Notes: generated by a model not told the origin, from the sequence alone. Shown: positions 34,923-44,859, counted from the stretch's first letter. The stretch is DNA of 64,000 nucleotides from Methylorubrum thiocyanatum (GCA_014138645.1 JACJIB010000003.1:124001-188000), one strand, 5' to 3'. Numbers and translations are program-made.

Positions 34923-36813
34923 GGTGTTTGCCATCACTCAGGAAGAGTCCTCGGTCTACGGTCCCGCCTTCGACGAGAATCGCGAGGCGATGCTGGTGTT
35001 CGAGCCCCTGGTCGACCGCATCGATGAGGCCAATTCGGCCGCCGCCCGCCTGCTCGGCTACAGCCGCGCTGCCCTGCGGGCCATGCCGGTGAGCGCCTTG
35101 CATCCGGATCAGCGGCCCGCGCTCGTGGTGTTCACCCAGGCGGTTCTCGCCAAGGGGCAGTGGTGGACGCACGCCCTCACCCCTCGCCACGGCGAGGGCC
35201 GGACGCTGCGGCTCGAATATGCCGCCTGCACGCTGGCGGGTGAGCCCGCGCGCCTCCTCGTCACCCTCTACGACCTCGACGAGCGCGAGCGCCGCCGCGT
35301 CGACCGGGAAGCCGAAGAGCATATGCGTGCCGGCCTGCCCGAGTGGCAGCGCATGGAACGCATCTTCCGCGACATCGAGCGCGGCAACCGCCTGATCCTG
35401 CGGGCGGCGGGGGAGGGGATCTACGGCGTCAACGCCGAAGGGGTCACGACATTCGTCAACCCGGCCGCCGAGCGGATGCTGGGCTGGCGCTCTGCCGATC
35501 TCGTTGGGAAGGACATGCACGCCACCGTCCACCACACCCATGCGGGCGGGACGCATTATCCCCACCACGATTGCCCGATCTATGCGGCCTTCCGCGACGG
35601 CGCCGTCCATCAGGTCGATGGCGAGGTGTTCTGGCGGAAGGACGGTAGCTGCTTTCCCGTCGAGTACACCTCGACGCCGATCCGCGAGGGCGGGCAGTTG
35701 CTCGGCGCGGTGATCGTGTTCCGCGACGTCAGCCAGCGCCGCGAGGCCGAGGACCGGCTGCGTTCGGCACTCGCCGAGGTGGATTCGCTGCGCGAGCGCC
35801 TGGAACAGGAAAACGCCTACCTCAAGGAGGAAATCCGCTCCGAGAGCCATCACCAGGGCATCATCGGCCGCAGTCCCGCGATCGAGGCCTTGCTGCGCCA
35901 GATCGACGTGGTGGCCGGGACCGATGCCACAGTGCTCGTCACCGGAGAATCCGGGACCGGCAAGGAACTGATCGCCCGGGCGATCCATGAGGCGAGCCGC
36001 CGCCGCGACCGGCCGCTGATCCGCGTGAACTGCGCGGCGATCCCCCGCGACCTGTTCGAGAGCGAGTTCTTCGGACATGCCAAGGGCGCCTTCACCGGAG
36101 CACTGCGCGACCGGGTCGGTCGCTTCGAGCTCGCGGACGGCGGCACGCTGTTCCTCGACGAGGTCGGCGAGATTCCGCTCGATCTCCAGGGCAAACTCCT
36201 GCGCGTGTTGCAGGAGCGTCAGTTCGAGCGGGTCGGCGAGGAGCGCACCCGCGCCGTCGATGTCAGGCTGATCGCGGCGACCAACCGCGACCTCAAGGAG
36301 GAGGTGCGCCGCGGGCGGTTTCGCGAGGATCTGTATTTCCGCCTGAATGTCTTCCCCGTCGCCTCCGCGCCGTTGCGCGAGCGCCGCGAGGACGTGCCGC
36401 TGATCGCTCAGCACTTCCTGAGGGCGGCGGCGCGTCGCCTGAACCGGAGCGACCTGCGCCTGACCGAGGCCGATGCCCGCCGCCTCGCTCGCTACGACTG
36501 GCCGGGCAATGTGCGCGAGTTGGAGAACGTGATCGAGCGCGCCGCGATCCTCGCCGAGCGGGGGCGCTTGCGCTTCGATCTGCCGGAAAGCCGCGGGTCC
36601 GGTCTGCCGCAGCCGGCGCCGGAGCGGCCTGCGGATCTCGGCCGCCCGCTCACGGAGGAGGAGCGCCGCGCCCGTGCCCGCAGCGAGATCGAGGCGGCCC
36701 TGCACCTCAGCGGCGGCCGGGTGTTCGGCGCCGGTGGCGCGGCCGAGTTGCTCGGCCTCAAGCCGACAACGTTGCGCTCCCGCATGAAGGTGTTGGGGAT
36801 CGGACCGACCTGA
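34921..36813 (+). CDS. PAS-containing sigma54-dependent activator, probable cyanase regulator
   Basis: 630 residues from the GTG at 34921. Two PAS-like domains (about 10-115 and 150-275; the second has [24 protein letters not shown] and a V-I-V-F-R-D exit strand) are followed by a coiled coil ([25 protein letters not shown]). The AAA+ domain has Walker A GESGTGKE (342-349), GAFTGA (389-394) and [14 protein letters not shown] Fis-like HTH ends the chain ([23 protein letters not shown]). There is no receiver domain, so it senses a ligand or redox state itself. The layout is FhlA/NorR-like. It is divergent from cynS. Confidence 0.92.
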   Translation: MVFAITQEESSVYGPAFDENREAMLVFEPLVDRIDEANSAAARLLGYSRAALRAMPVSALHPDQRPALVVFTQAVLAKGQWWTHALTPRHGEGRTLRLEYAACTLAGEPARLLVTLYDLDERERRRVDREAEEHMRAGLPEWQRMERIFRDIERGNRLILRAAGEGIYGVNAEGVTTFVNPAAERMLGWRSADLVGKDMHATVHHTHAGGTHYPHHDCPIYAAFRDGAVHQVDGEVFWRKDGSCFPVEYTSTPIREGGQLLGAVIVFRDVSQRREAEDRLRSALAEVDSLRERLEQENAYLKEEIRSESHHQGIIGRSPAIEALLRQIDVVAGTDATVLVTGESGTGKELIARAIHEASRRRDRPLIRVNCAAIPRDLFESEFFGHAKGAFTGALRDRVGRFELADGGTLFLDEVGEIPLDLQGKLLRVLQERQFERVGEERTRAVDVRLIAATNRDLKEEVRRGRFREDLYFRLNVFPVASAPLRERREDVPLIAQHFLRAAARRLNRSDLRLTEADARRLARYDWPGNVRELENVIERAAILAERGRLRFDLPESRGSGLPQPAPERPADLGRPLTEEERRARARSEIEAALHLSGGRVFGAGGAAELLGLKPTTLRSRMKVLGIGPT

Positions 36814-36979
36814 CGGCCCGCGTTTCTCCCTGAGGAGGGTGGCGTCGAGGGCTCGTTCTTCGCAAGCCTGTCATTTGCATCTGCTTGGAGTTCATCTGAT
36901 ACAACCCGACCCTGCCGCCGGCCTTCGAGGCGGAACGCCGCGCGCGGAACAGCTGCGGTGAGCCGAGCCGGACGATGCC

Positions 36980-38509
36980 TTGAGAGCGGAACCGACAGTC
37001 AGCCGCGGGGCGAGAGCGACCCGTCCCTTCGGAGGCGGCATCCGGCTCCTTGCCCTCTCCGCCCTGCTCTGCGCCGCGTCCGGCTTGGCCGAGGCCCAAT
37101 CGCCCCCAGCCTTGACCTTGCCCCAGCCGCTGGCCTTTCTGCCGACGGGCGCGGGCGGCGACCCGCAGACCGCGATCGCGCAATCGCGGACGTCGGATCA
37201 GCTCTCCGTGACGAACGAGGGCTCGATCCAAGAGGCGCTCGGGCCCTACGGCGATCCGTTCGGCCTGCGCGCGGCGCTCGCGGCACGGGGCATCACCTAC
37301 GTCCTCACCTATATCGGCGAGGGCTTTGCCAACACGTCCGGCGGGCTGCGGCGCGGCACGACCTTCGGCGGCCGCCTCGATGCCGCCCTCGACATCGACC
37401 TCGATAAGCTCGCCGGCTGGAGCGGCGCCCGCTTCCACACCGACGTCTTCCAGATTCACGGTCACGGCCTGTCGCGGCGCTTCGTCAACAACCTGACGAC
37501 GGTGAGCGGCATCGAGGCGTTGCCCTCCACGCGGCTGTTCGAGCTTTGGATTGAGCAGCGCTTCTTCGACGATCGCTTCTCGGTAAAGATCGGGCAGGTC
37601 TCGGCGGATACCGAGTTCGCCATCGCACAATCGGCGGTGGTGTTCCTCAATGCCGGCTTCGGCTGGCCGAATATCGGTGCCGTGGTGCTGCCAAGCGGCG
37701 GGCCGATCTACCCGCTGGCCACCCCCGCCCTCCGTCTGAAATACGAGCCGACCGCCGAACTCTCGTTTCAAGGCGGCCTGTTCAACGGCGACCCGGCGGG
37801 GACGCCGCCCACCGGCGACGAGACCGACCCGCAGCGGCGCAACCGCACCGGTACGAATTTCCGCGTCAACGATTCGGCGCTGCTGATCGGGGAGGTGGCC
37901 TATGCCTATCACAGCCTGCCCGGTACGGAACGGCTGCCCGGCACCGCGACCCTGGGCGGATGGCATCATTTCGGCCGGTTCGAGAGCCCTCGCCTCGACG
38001 CCGTCGGCGGGCGTCTGCTCGCCGATCCCGAGGCGAGCGGCCTTGCCCGGCGCTTCCGCGGCAATGCGGGCCTCTATGCGATGATCGACCAGACGGTCTA
38101 CCGGGAGCCGGGCCGCGACGAGGCGGGCGCCTCGGCCTTCCTGCGGATCTCGGCGGTTCCGAGCAACCGCAACCTGGTCGATCTCTACGTCGATGCCGGA
38201 ATCGCCTATCGCGGCCTCTTCGCCGGCCGCCCCAACGACACGCTGGGCCTCGGCCTGATCCATTCCCGCATCAGCCCGGCCGCCCGGGCCTTCGACCGCG
38301 ACGCCCTGCTCTTCGGCACCGGGCCGGGGCCGGTGCGCAGCAGCGAGACCGTGTTCGAGGCGACCTATCAGGCGGAGGTGGTCCCCGGCCTCACTGTCCA
38401 ACCCGACCTTCAATACGTCATGCGGCCCGGCGGCGGGCTGGCCGACGACCGCGGCCGCCGGCTCCGCAACGCCACGGTCCTCGGCCTGCGCGCCACGGTC
38501 AACTACTGA
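36980..38509 (+). CDS. OprB-type carbohydrate-selective porin
   Basis: 509 residues from a TTG at 36980; an in-frame stop at 36959 leaves no better upstream start. Signal peptide ends at ASGLAEA-QS. Typical OprB features: YGDPFGLRAALAARGITYVLTYIGEGFANTSGG, LDIDLDKLAGWSGARFHTDVFQIHG, WIEQRFFDDRFSVKIGQ, and a final barrel strand LRATVNY. It should form an outer-membrane channel for sugars or other small polar solutes. It starts 166 bases after the activator gene and converges on the peroxidase. Confidence 0.88.
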   Translation: MRAEPTVSRGARATRPFGGGIRLLALSALLCAASGLAEAQSPPALTLPQPLAFLPTGAGGDPQTAIAQSRTSDQLSVTNEGSIQEALGPYGDPFGLRAALAARGITYVLTYIGEGFANTSGGLRRGTTFGGRLDAALDIDLDKLAGWSGARFHTDVFQIHGHGLSRRFVNNLTTVSGIEALPSTRLFELWIEQRFFDDRFSVKIGQVSADTEFAIAQSAVVFLNAGFGWPNIGAVVLPSGGPIYPLATPALRLKYEPTAELSFQGGLFNGDPAGTPPTGDETDPQRRNRTGTNFRVNDSALLIGEVAYAYHSLPGTERLPGTATLGGWHHFGRFESPRLDAVGGRLLADPEASGLARRFRGNAGLYAMIDQTVYREPGRDEAGASAFLRISAVPSNRNLVDLYVDAGIAYRGLFAGRPNDTLGLGLIHSRISPAARAFDRDALLFGTGPGPVRSSETVFEATYQAEVVPGLTVQPDLQYVMRPGGGLADDRGRRLRNATVLGLRATVNY

Positions 38510-38534
38510 GGGACGGTCCCGCGGGCGGCGCCCC

Positions 38535-39593
38535 TCATGGCCGCGGCGCGACGGGCCCGATCACCCGATAGGCCGGTCCGTCGGCCCCGGCGTCGTTGAG
38601 GGTTTCCAAGAAGGCGATCAGGTCGGCCTTCTCCCGCGCCGTGAGGTGGAGCGGCCGGATGTCGCGGGAGCGGCTCGGCCGATCGATGCCGCCGCGGTCG
38701 TACAGATCGATGACGGCGGACAGGTTCGTGATCGAGCCGTCATGCATGTAGGGGGGACGCCGGGCGACGTTGCGCAGGGTCGGCGTCTTGAAGGCGTGGC
38801 GCAGGGCCGTCGAGCCCGGGAAGAACCGGCCCCTGCCGATCGCGCCCTCGGTGGCAACGCCGATATCGTGGAAGGAACCGTCGGTGAAATTCCAGCCGGA
38901 ATGGCAGGCGGCGCAGTTCGCCTTGCCGGTGAACACGTCGAAGCCACGCTTGGCCGCCGGACCGACGGCGGTCGAATCGCCCTCGACCCAGCGGTCGAAC
39001 GGAGCCGGGCCGGAGACGATCAATCGCTGAAAGGTGGCGAGCGCCTGTTCGATGCGCTCCGCGGTCACCCCGCCATCGCCCACGGCCGTCTCGGGGAACG
39101 CCCCGGCGAACGCCTTGACGTAGTTCGGGTCTGCGGCGAGGCGCCGGACCATCTCCTCCGGCGGCATGTTCATATTGCCGGGCGCGGTCAGCGGCGTGCG
39201 GGCCACCGTCTCCAGGCGGCGGAACTTGCCGTCCCAGCCGTAGATCTCCTCCGTCCAGGCGACGTTGAGCAGCGTCGGCGTGCGAAAATCCATGAACCCG
39301 CCGTCGCTCCGCGGTGCGCGCGGCTGGGAATCGGTCCAGTCCTGCCCCGGTATGTGGCAGGTGGCGCAGGTCCGGTCGCCGTCGCGGGAGAGCGCGGGTT
39401 CGAAGAACAGGGTGCGGCCGAGTTCGGCCTTGGCGGCGCGATAGGGGTTGTCGTCGGGGAACGGGATCGCGGCCGGCCGGCGGTACTCGGCCAGAGCGAG
39501 CGAGCGATCGGGTTCGCCGTGCGTGGCGAACGCCAAGCCTCCCAGTAGGATCGTCAGGAGGGCGGCCTTGCCCCCCATGAATTTCCAAGCCAT
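38535..39593 (-). CDS. di-haem cytochrome c peroxidase / MauG-family protein
   Basis: 352 residues. A signal peptide (ALLTILLGGLAFA) precedes two c-type haem sites: CATCH at 76-80 and CAACH at 227-231. The spacing, LGRTLFFEPALSRDGDRTCATCH and FKTPTLRNVARRPPYMHDG are those of the CcpA/MauG superfamily, periplasmic enzymes that reduce H2O2 or oxidise protein side chains. Which of these it does cannot be decided. It lies 168 bases downstream of a cupredoxin on the same strand, a plausible electron partner. Confidence 0.92.
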   Translation of the reverse strand: MAWKFMGGKAALLTILLGGLAFATHGEPDRSLALAEYRRPAAIPFPDDNPYRAAKAELGRTLFFEPALSRDGDRTCATCHIPGQDWTDSQPRAPRSDGGFMDFRTPTLLNVAWTEEIYGWDGKFRRLETVARTPLTAPGNMNMPPEEMVRRLAADPNYVKAFAGAFPETAVGDGGVTAERIEQALATFQRLIVSGPAPFDRWVEGDSTAVGPAAKRGFDVFTGKANCAACHSGWNFTDGSFHDIGVATEGAIGRGRFFPGSTALRHAFKTPTLRNVARRPPYMHDGSITNLSAVIDLYDRGGIDRPSRSRDIRPLHLTAREKADLIAFLETLNDAGADGPAYRVIGPVAPRP

Positions 39594-39761
39594 TCGAACC
39601 TCGACCGGATCGATCCTGGAGGCGTTGGCTTAAATTTCAGTTAAAAATTTACGCAAGAGGCCCAGCAATGACGTTCATCGAATCGTCTTCGAAGGTCATC
39701 AGGCGCAGATATTTTAGTGCGTCAGCGTAGATCTCCCAACCCGGATGCGTATAATGATTTT

Positions 39762-40139
39762 TTACTTTACCGAGACGGCAAGCTTCATTTTGGGGTGGAT
39801 CCCGCAAAGGATCGTGAATTGTCCAGATTTCGGGAAGGTGACGACCGTCTTGCTTCCCGGCAGTTGCTCGCCGGTGTCGAAACTGAAGTCGGGGCCCTCG
39901 AGATAGGCGTGATGGACGAGTTCCCCGTCGTCGTTGACGATGGCGATGGACTCGCCGGCCCGCAGCGTGATCGCCCCCGGCGCGAAGGCCCGGCCCTTCT
40001 GTGTCACCCGGTGGGAGGCCGCATCACCCGACAGCGAGAGGGCTGCGCCGGACGCGACGAAGGTGATGGTGCTGAGTAACAACACAGCCCCCGTCCGCCG
40101 CCCTCCGGCCGTCCGTCCCAGGTGGCAGGCGTCGCTCAT
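39762..40139 (-). CDS. exported cupredoxin (plastocyanin/azurin-like)
   Basis: 125 residues. N-terminal signal or anchor (GAVLLLSTITFVASGAALSL), then a cupredoxin fold: FAPGAITLRAGESIAIVNDDGELVHHAYL and YTILCGIH-like LCGIHPKMKL. Likely type 1 copper ligands are His76 or His77, Cys112, His115 and Met118. Similar proteins are labelled methylamine-utilisation or plastocyanin-like. Together with the downstream di-haem protein it suggests a periplasmic copper-to-haem electron route. Confidence 0.88.
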   Translation of the reverse strand: MSDACHLGRTAGGRRTGAVLLLSTITFVASGAALSLSGDAASHRVTQKGRAFAPGAITLRAGESIAIVNDDGELVHHAYLEGPDFSFDTGEQLPGSKTVVTFPKSGQFTILCGIHPKMKLAVSVK

Positions 40140-40325
40140 GCCCTACTCCTCGTTCTCCCGAGGACGCCTCCGCGCACTCGCTCGGCGAAGGGAAACATCG
40201 ATGAGATTGCATTCGCCTTAACGTCATCGCCAGTTTCATGGGGTATGCTTCCGAATTCATCGGCGCGGCACGTTACCTTAACGATTTGACCGTCAGACTG
40301 GCCGCGACCAGCGAGCGTGTGCCCG

Positions 40326-43178
40326 ATGAATCCTTCACGCCGATCGGCAGGCATTTTGCGGTGGCGCGTGGCCCTTGATGCGGTTCTGCGCGGCACCCGC
40401 ACGATTCGCGGCCGCATCTTCCTCGCCTTCCTGATGCTGAGCGCGATCACCGCGGGGCTCGGCGGCTATGCTGCCCTCGGCATCATGACGACCGGCGAGC
40501 TGGTCGACAAAACCTACGATCGCTCGCTGATGTCGATCAATTATGCCCGCGCCGCCGCCTCCGACCTCGCGGCGCTGCAGGCCACCGTCGCCCGCGCGCG
40601 CCTCGCGGGTGACGCCGAGGAGCGGCGCACGCTCGAGACGCGGATCGAGCAACTGACGCAATCCTTCGGGGAGGATCTGGAGATCGCCGCCGACCGCGCT
40701 CAGTCGGAGCGTGCGACGCGGGAGGCCGCTGCCGCCAAGGACGCCGTCACCCACTGGCTCGCCGCTCGGCGCGAGTTCGGTCCCGATCGGCAGACGGTGG
40801 ATGTCTGGCAGGCGCTCGACGCCCATGCGGCGGTGGCCGAGCAGCATATCGACCTGCTCATCAACTTCACCGCCGGTGACGGCTTCGCCTACCGCCAGAC
40901 CGCCCGGGCCGTCGTCGCCCGCGATGTGCGGTTCAGCGTCTTCGCGACGGCCCTCGCCATCATTCTCTCGGGAATCGTCTCGCTCCTGCTCTTGCGGCAG
41001 ATCATGCGCCCGGTGGCCGACGCGTCGACGGTCGCGAGCCGAATCGCCGCGGGCGAGTTGAGCGTGACGGTGCCCGAAGGCGGTGCTGACGAGTTCGGCG
41101 CCTTGCTGCGGGCGATGGCGGTGATGCGCGACAACATCGCCGCGATGATGCAGGAGGAGGTCGCGCAGCGTCGCTCGGCCCAGAGCCTGCTCGCGGATTC
41201 GGTTCAGGGCTCGATCGAGGGCATTGTCGTCGTCGATCCGCAAGGGCGTATCGTTCTGGCCAACGAGCGGGCCGCGGCCATGCTCGGGTTCGATCCGGCC
41301 GAGACCGGCCACCGTCCACTGTCGGAGGCGAGGGGATCGGCCGTCGCCGACACCCTGCTGGCCATGCCTGGCAGCGGCACCCTGACGGCGGAGGCGCAGT
41401 CCGCTGACGGGCGTTGGCTGCGCATCAGCCGCAGCCCGACGCGGGAGGGCGGCTTTGTCGCCGTCTGCAGCGATGTGTCCCTGCTCAAGGAGCAGGAGGA
41501 GCAGCTCAAGCGCAGCAATTCCCAGCTCGACGCGGCCCTCAGCAACATGCTGCAGGGGCTGTGCCTCTACGATGCCGCGGGCGGCCTGCTCGTCTACAAC
41601 CGCCGCTTCTGCGACATGCTCGGTCTCGATGCCGGCGAACTTCGGACGGGGATGAGCCTCCGCGAGGTGGCCCGCCTCGTCGAAACCACGTCCAATGACG
41701 GAAGCGCGTTCGGCCTCCTGATGGAGCAGCAGGCCCTGCTCCACCGCGGCGTGAGCGGATCGCTGTGCTGCCCGATCCGGAAGGACTGCATCGTCTCGCT
41801 CAAGCAGCAGCCGACCGCGGAGGGCGGCTGGATCGCCACCTACGAGGACGTGACCCAGCGCTATGAGGCGGAGGCACGGATCATCACCATGGCGCGCCGG
41901 GACGCGCTGACGGGGCTGGCCAACCGCATGGTGTTCGGCGAACGCCTGGAAGAGGCGGCCGCCCGTCTCGAGGACGGGTCCGGCGCCGGCTTCGCCACCC
42001 TCTGTCTCGATCTCGATCGCTTCAAGGAGGTCAACGATACCCTCGGCCATCCGGTCGGCGACGGCCTGCTGCGCAGCGTCGCGGAGCGGCTGCAGAGCTG
42101 CCTGCGGGAGACGGATCTCGTCGCGCGCCTGGGCGGTGACGAGTTCGCCATCGTCCAGGCCGGCACGCATGCACGCCGGGACGCGAGCGCCCTGGCCAAG
42201 CGCCTGATCGCCGCCTTCCAACAGCCGTTCCTGCTCGACGGCCATACCGTCACCGTCGGCCTCAGCATCGGCATCTCGCTCGCGCCGGAACACGGGACGA
42301 GCCCGGAAAAGCTCCTCAAGAGCGCCGACCTCGCCCTCTACCGGGCCAAGGCGACCGGCCGGGGCTGCTGGTCGTTCTTCGAGGAGGAGATGGACCTGGA
42401 GTTGCGCAAGCGCCGGGCGATGGAGAGCGACCTGAGAACGGCGGTCGGCAACGGCGAATTCGAGTTGGTCTTCCAGCCGATCGTGAAGCTCGACCGGCAG
42501 CGGATCGCCACCTGCGAGGCGCTGCTGCGCTGGCGCCATCCCGAGCGCGGCTACGTCTCCCCCGCCGAGTTCATCCCGCTGGCCGAGGAGACCGGCAGCA
42601 TCTGCGAGATCGGCGAATGGGTCCTGCGCAAGGCCTGCAGCGAGGCCGCGAAATGGCCCGGCGGCATCGGCGTGGCGGTCAACGTCTCCGCGGTTCAGTT
42701 CAAGAACGCGGCGGTCGTACGGGCGGTGATGGAGGCGCTTACCGCGAGCGGGCTGCCGGCGCACCGGCTCGAACTGGAGATCACCGAGTCGGTCCTGCTG
42801 AACGACAGCGTGACGACGCTGGCGACGCTCCACACCCTCAAGCGCCTTGGCGTGCGGGTGGCCATGGACGATTTCGGTACCGGCTTCTCATCCCTGAGCT
42901 ACCTGCAGAGCTTCCCCTTCGACAAGATCAAGATCGACCAGTCCTTCGTGCGCAACCTCGGCGAGACCGGCAATGCACGGCTGATCGTGCGCTCGGTGGT
43001 CGGCCTCGGCCGCAGTCTCGGCATCACGACCACGGCGGAGGGCATCGAGACCGAGGCACAGCTCGAACAGCTTCGTCTCGAAGGCTGTGAGGAAGGCCAG
43101 GGCTACCTGTTCAGCCGTCCCGTCCCCTCCGCGACGATCCGCGAACTGGTCTCGACGCTGGGACGGAATGCGGCCTGA
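40326..43178 (+). CDS. membrane-bound GGDEF/EAL protein with HAMP and PAS domains
   Basis: 950 residues from the ATG at 40326 (a GTG 9 bases earlier is possible). Two membrane helices (near 27-55 and 205-230) flank a periplasmic helical domain. HAMP (MRPVADASTVASRIAAGELSV) and two PAS modules follow. The GGDEF domain has RLGGDEFAIV (603-607) and an intact RxxD inhibitory site (RETD) five residues ahead, so cyclase activity with product inhibition is possible. The EAL domain has EALLRW at 731, ITESVLL, DDFGTGFSSLSYL and KIDQSFV, so phosphodiesterase activity is also possible. It controls c-di-GMP. Confidence 0.94.
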   Translation: MNPSRRSAGILRWRVALDAVLRGTRTIRGRIFLAFLMLSAITAGLGGYAALGIMTTGELVDKTYDRSLMSINYARAAASDLAALQATVARARLAGDAEERRTLETRIEQLTQSFGEDLEIAADRAQSERATREAAAAKDAVTHWLAARREFGPDRQTVDVWQALDAHAAVAEQHIDLLINFTAGDGFAYRQTARAVVARDVRFSVFATALAIILSGIVSLLLLRQIMRPVADASTVASRIAAGELSVTVPEGGADEFGALLRAMAVMRDNIAAMMQEEVAQRRSAQSLLADSVQGSIEGIVVVDPQGRIVLANERAAAMLGFDPAETGHRPLSEARGSAVADTLLAMPGSGTLTAEAQSADGRWLRISRSPTREGGFVAVCSDVSLLKEQEEQLKRSNSQLDAALSNMLQGLCLYDAAGGLLVYNRRFCDMLGLDAGELRTGMSLREVARLVETTSNDGSAFGLLMEQQALLHRGVSGSLCCPIRKDCIVSLKQQPTAEGGWIATYEDVTQRYEAEARIITMARRDALTGLANRMVFGERLEEAAARLEDGSGAGFATLCLDLDRFKEVNDTLGHPVGDGLLRSVAERLQSCLRETDLVARLGGDEFAIVQAGTHARRDASALAKRLIAAFQQPFLLDGHTVTVGLSIGISLAPEHGTSPEKLLKSADLALYRAKATGRGCWSFFEEEMDLELRKRRAMESDLRTAVGNGEFELVFQPIVKLDRQRIATCEALLRWRHPERGYVSPAEFIPLAEETGSICEIGEWVLRKACSEAAKWPGGIGVAVNVSAVQFKNAAVVRAVMEALTASGLPAHRLELEITESVLLNDSVTTLATLHTLKRLGVRVAMDDFGTGFSSLSYLQSFPFDKIKIDQSFVRNLGETGNARLIVRSVVGLGRSLGITTTAEGIETEAQLEQLRLEGCEEGQGYLFSRPVPSATIRELVSTLGRNAA

Positions 43179-43247
43179 GGCGCGGCGGCGGGCAAGGCAC
43201 CGCTCGGATCCTCAAGGCATATTGATCGACGCCTCCGAAAGTATGCA

Positions 43248-43266
43248 TTGTGCTATATCAGCACAA
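43248..43266. promoter_or_regulatory. perfect inverted repeat upstream of Mn-catalase
   Basis: TTGTGCT (43248-43254), 5 bases (ATATC), AGCACAA (43260-43266). It sits in the AT-rich part of the 232-base gap before the catalase gene, about 145 bases ahead of its ATG. It has the form of a dimeric repressor or activator site. Confidence 0.5.
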
Positions 43267-43410
43267 CATATGATCGCACCAGATTGGCGTTAGTTTTTAC
43301 TGAACAAAGCTCGCATCCGGCGATTTCCCCGACACAGGAGCCGAGGCACAGCCGCGTCGAAAGACTTGGCCGTGCCCGCCCGTGTGGTTTATCGTTCGGA
43401 AAGTGAACTT

Positions 43411-44268
43411 ATGTATTATTTCGACAAGCGTCTCCAATATGCGGTGCGGGTCGACAGCCCGGATCCGATCTACGCGCGGATGCTGCAGCAGGCGATCGGC
43501 GGCGTCGAGGGCGAGATCCGGGTCTGTATGCAGTACTTCTTTCAGGCCTGGGGTAATCGCGCGCCGAACACCAAGTATCGCGACATGCTGCTCCATACGG
43601 CAACGGAGGAGCTCGGCCATATTGAGATGCTCGCGACCGCCGTCGCGATGAACTTGGAGAACGCGCCCACCAAGGTTCAGGAAGCGGGCGCGGCCGATGC
43701 CATCGTCGGCGCGGTGATGGGCGGCGAGAACCCGCGCCACATCGCCGAGGGCATGCTGCACAAGCACCTGCTCTCCTCGGGCATGGCCGCTTTCCCCGGC
43801 AATTCCGACGGCGTTCCCTTCGACATGAACCACATCTACGCCAGCGGAAACATCGCGGCGGACATGTATTGCAACGTCGCCGCCGAGGCGACGGGCAGGA
43901 CGCTGGCGGTGCGCCTGTCGAACGCCACCAACGATCCGGGCATGAAGGACATGTGGTCCTTCCTCATCGCCCGCGACACGATGCACCAGCAGCAATGGCT
44001 CGCGGTGATCGAGGAACTCGGCGGAGTCGAGGGCGCGCTTCCGATTCCGAACAGCTTCCCGCAATCGGAAGAGAACCAGAAGTTCAACTACAGCTTCTTC
44101 GCCACGAACCGCGACGGCGCGCCGCCGCCCGAGGGCCGCTGGACCGCCGGCCCCTCCCTCGACGGCAAGGGCAACTTCAACGTCTTCCAGAACGAGCCCA
44201 TGGGGCAGGAGCCGGTGCTCGGCCCGGCCCGTCCCGATAGCGGCGCCGAATCCCAGCAGATCGGCTGA
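43411..44268 (+). CDS. manganese catalase
   Basis: 285 residues from the ATG at 43411 (MYYFDKRLQYAVRVDSPDP). A ferritin-like four-helix protein with a di-manganese site that breaks down H2O2. Metal-ligand blocks: GVEGEIRVCMQYFFQAWG (Glu), HTATEELGHIEML (E-x-x-H), NVAAEATGRTLAVRL (Glu) and LIARDTMHQQQW (His). The Gly/Pro-rich C-terminus is normal. Followed by a DUF892 ferritin-like gene, which commonly accompanies it. Confidence 0.95.
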   Translation: MYYFDKRLQYAVRVDSPDPIYARMLQQAIGGVEGEIRVCMQYFFQAWGNRAPNTKYRDMLLHTATEELGHIEMLATAVAMNLENAPTKVQEAGAADAIVGAVMGGENPRHIAEGMLHKHLLSSGMAAFPGNSDGVPFDMNHIYASGNIAADMYCNVAAEATGRTLAVRLSNATNDPGMKDMWSFLIARDTMHQQQWLAVIEELGGVEGALPIPNSFPQSEENQKFNYSFFATNRDGAPPPEGRWTAGPSLDGKGNFNVFQNEPMGQEPVLGPARPDSGAESQQIG

Positions 44269-44273
44269 TTTCG

Positions 44274-44307
44274 CGGCCGCCCGGATCCACACGCATCCGG
44301 GCGGCCG
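44274..44307. other. strong intercistronic hairpin between Mn-catalase and DUF892
   Basis: CGGCCGCCCGGAT (44274-44286) and ATCCGGGCGGCCG (44295-44307) form a perfect 13-bp stem with an 8-base loop, 5 bases after the catalase stop. No T run follows, so it may act as an mRNA stabiliser or partial terminator that sets the ratio of the two proteins. Confidence 0.6.
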
Positions 44308-44349
44308 ACCTCGATCGACCCCACACCGTTCGAACAGGAGAAGCCGACG

Positions 44350-44859
44350 ATGGCGCTCGACACGCGCGAGATCTACGTCACCGCCCTCAAGAACACCCAC
44401 GCCCTCGAGATGCAGGCCCTGCAGATCATGGAGCGTCAGGTGGAGCGGCTCACCCGCTACCCCGAGATGGAGGAGGCCTTGCGCCGCCATATCCAGGAGA
44501 CGCATGGCCAGCGCGCCCGGCTGGAAGAGGCGCTACAGTCGCTCGGTGACAGCCCCTCGAGGATCAAGGAGGGCATTCTCGGCTTCGTCGGCAACATGAT
44601 GGCCCTGGGCCACACGCCGGCGCAGGACGAGATCCTGAAGAACACCTACGCCAACCACGCCTTCGAGAATTTCGAGATCGCGGCCTACGAGTCGTTGCTC
44701 AGCATCGGTGAGGCCGCAGGGCAGGGCGGCAGCCTGACGGGGTTCCGTCAGTCGCTCCAAGAGGAGGAGGCGATGGCGCGCCGGGTGCGCGAACTGATCG
44801 GCCCGACGACGAAGCGCTACATCGACCTCACGGTCGCCGGCGAAAAGGCGGACCGCTGA
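44350..44859 (+). CDS. DUF892 (YciE/YciF-type) ferritin-like protein
   Basis: 169 residues. All-helical ferritin-like chain: LKNTHALEMQALQIMERQVERL, HIQETHGQRARLEEALQSLG and NHAFENFEIAAYESLL contain the E...ExxH pairs of a di-iron site. In enterics YciE/YciF are stress proteins under general-stress control. A GAACAGGAG ribosome site precedes the ATG. It probably shares a transcript with Mn-catalase. Confidence 0.92.
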   Translation: MALDTREIYVTALKNTHALEMQALQIMERQVERLTRYPEMEEALRRHIQETHGQRARLEEALQSLGDSPSRIKEGILGFVGNMMALGHTPAQDEILKNTYANHAFENFEIAAYESLLSIGEAAGQGGSLTGFRQSLQEEEAMARRVRELIGPTTKRYIDLTVAGEKADR

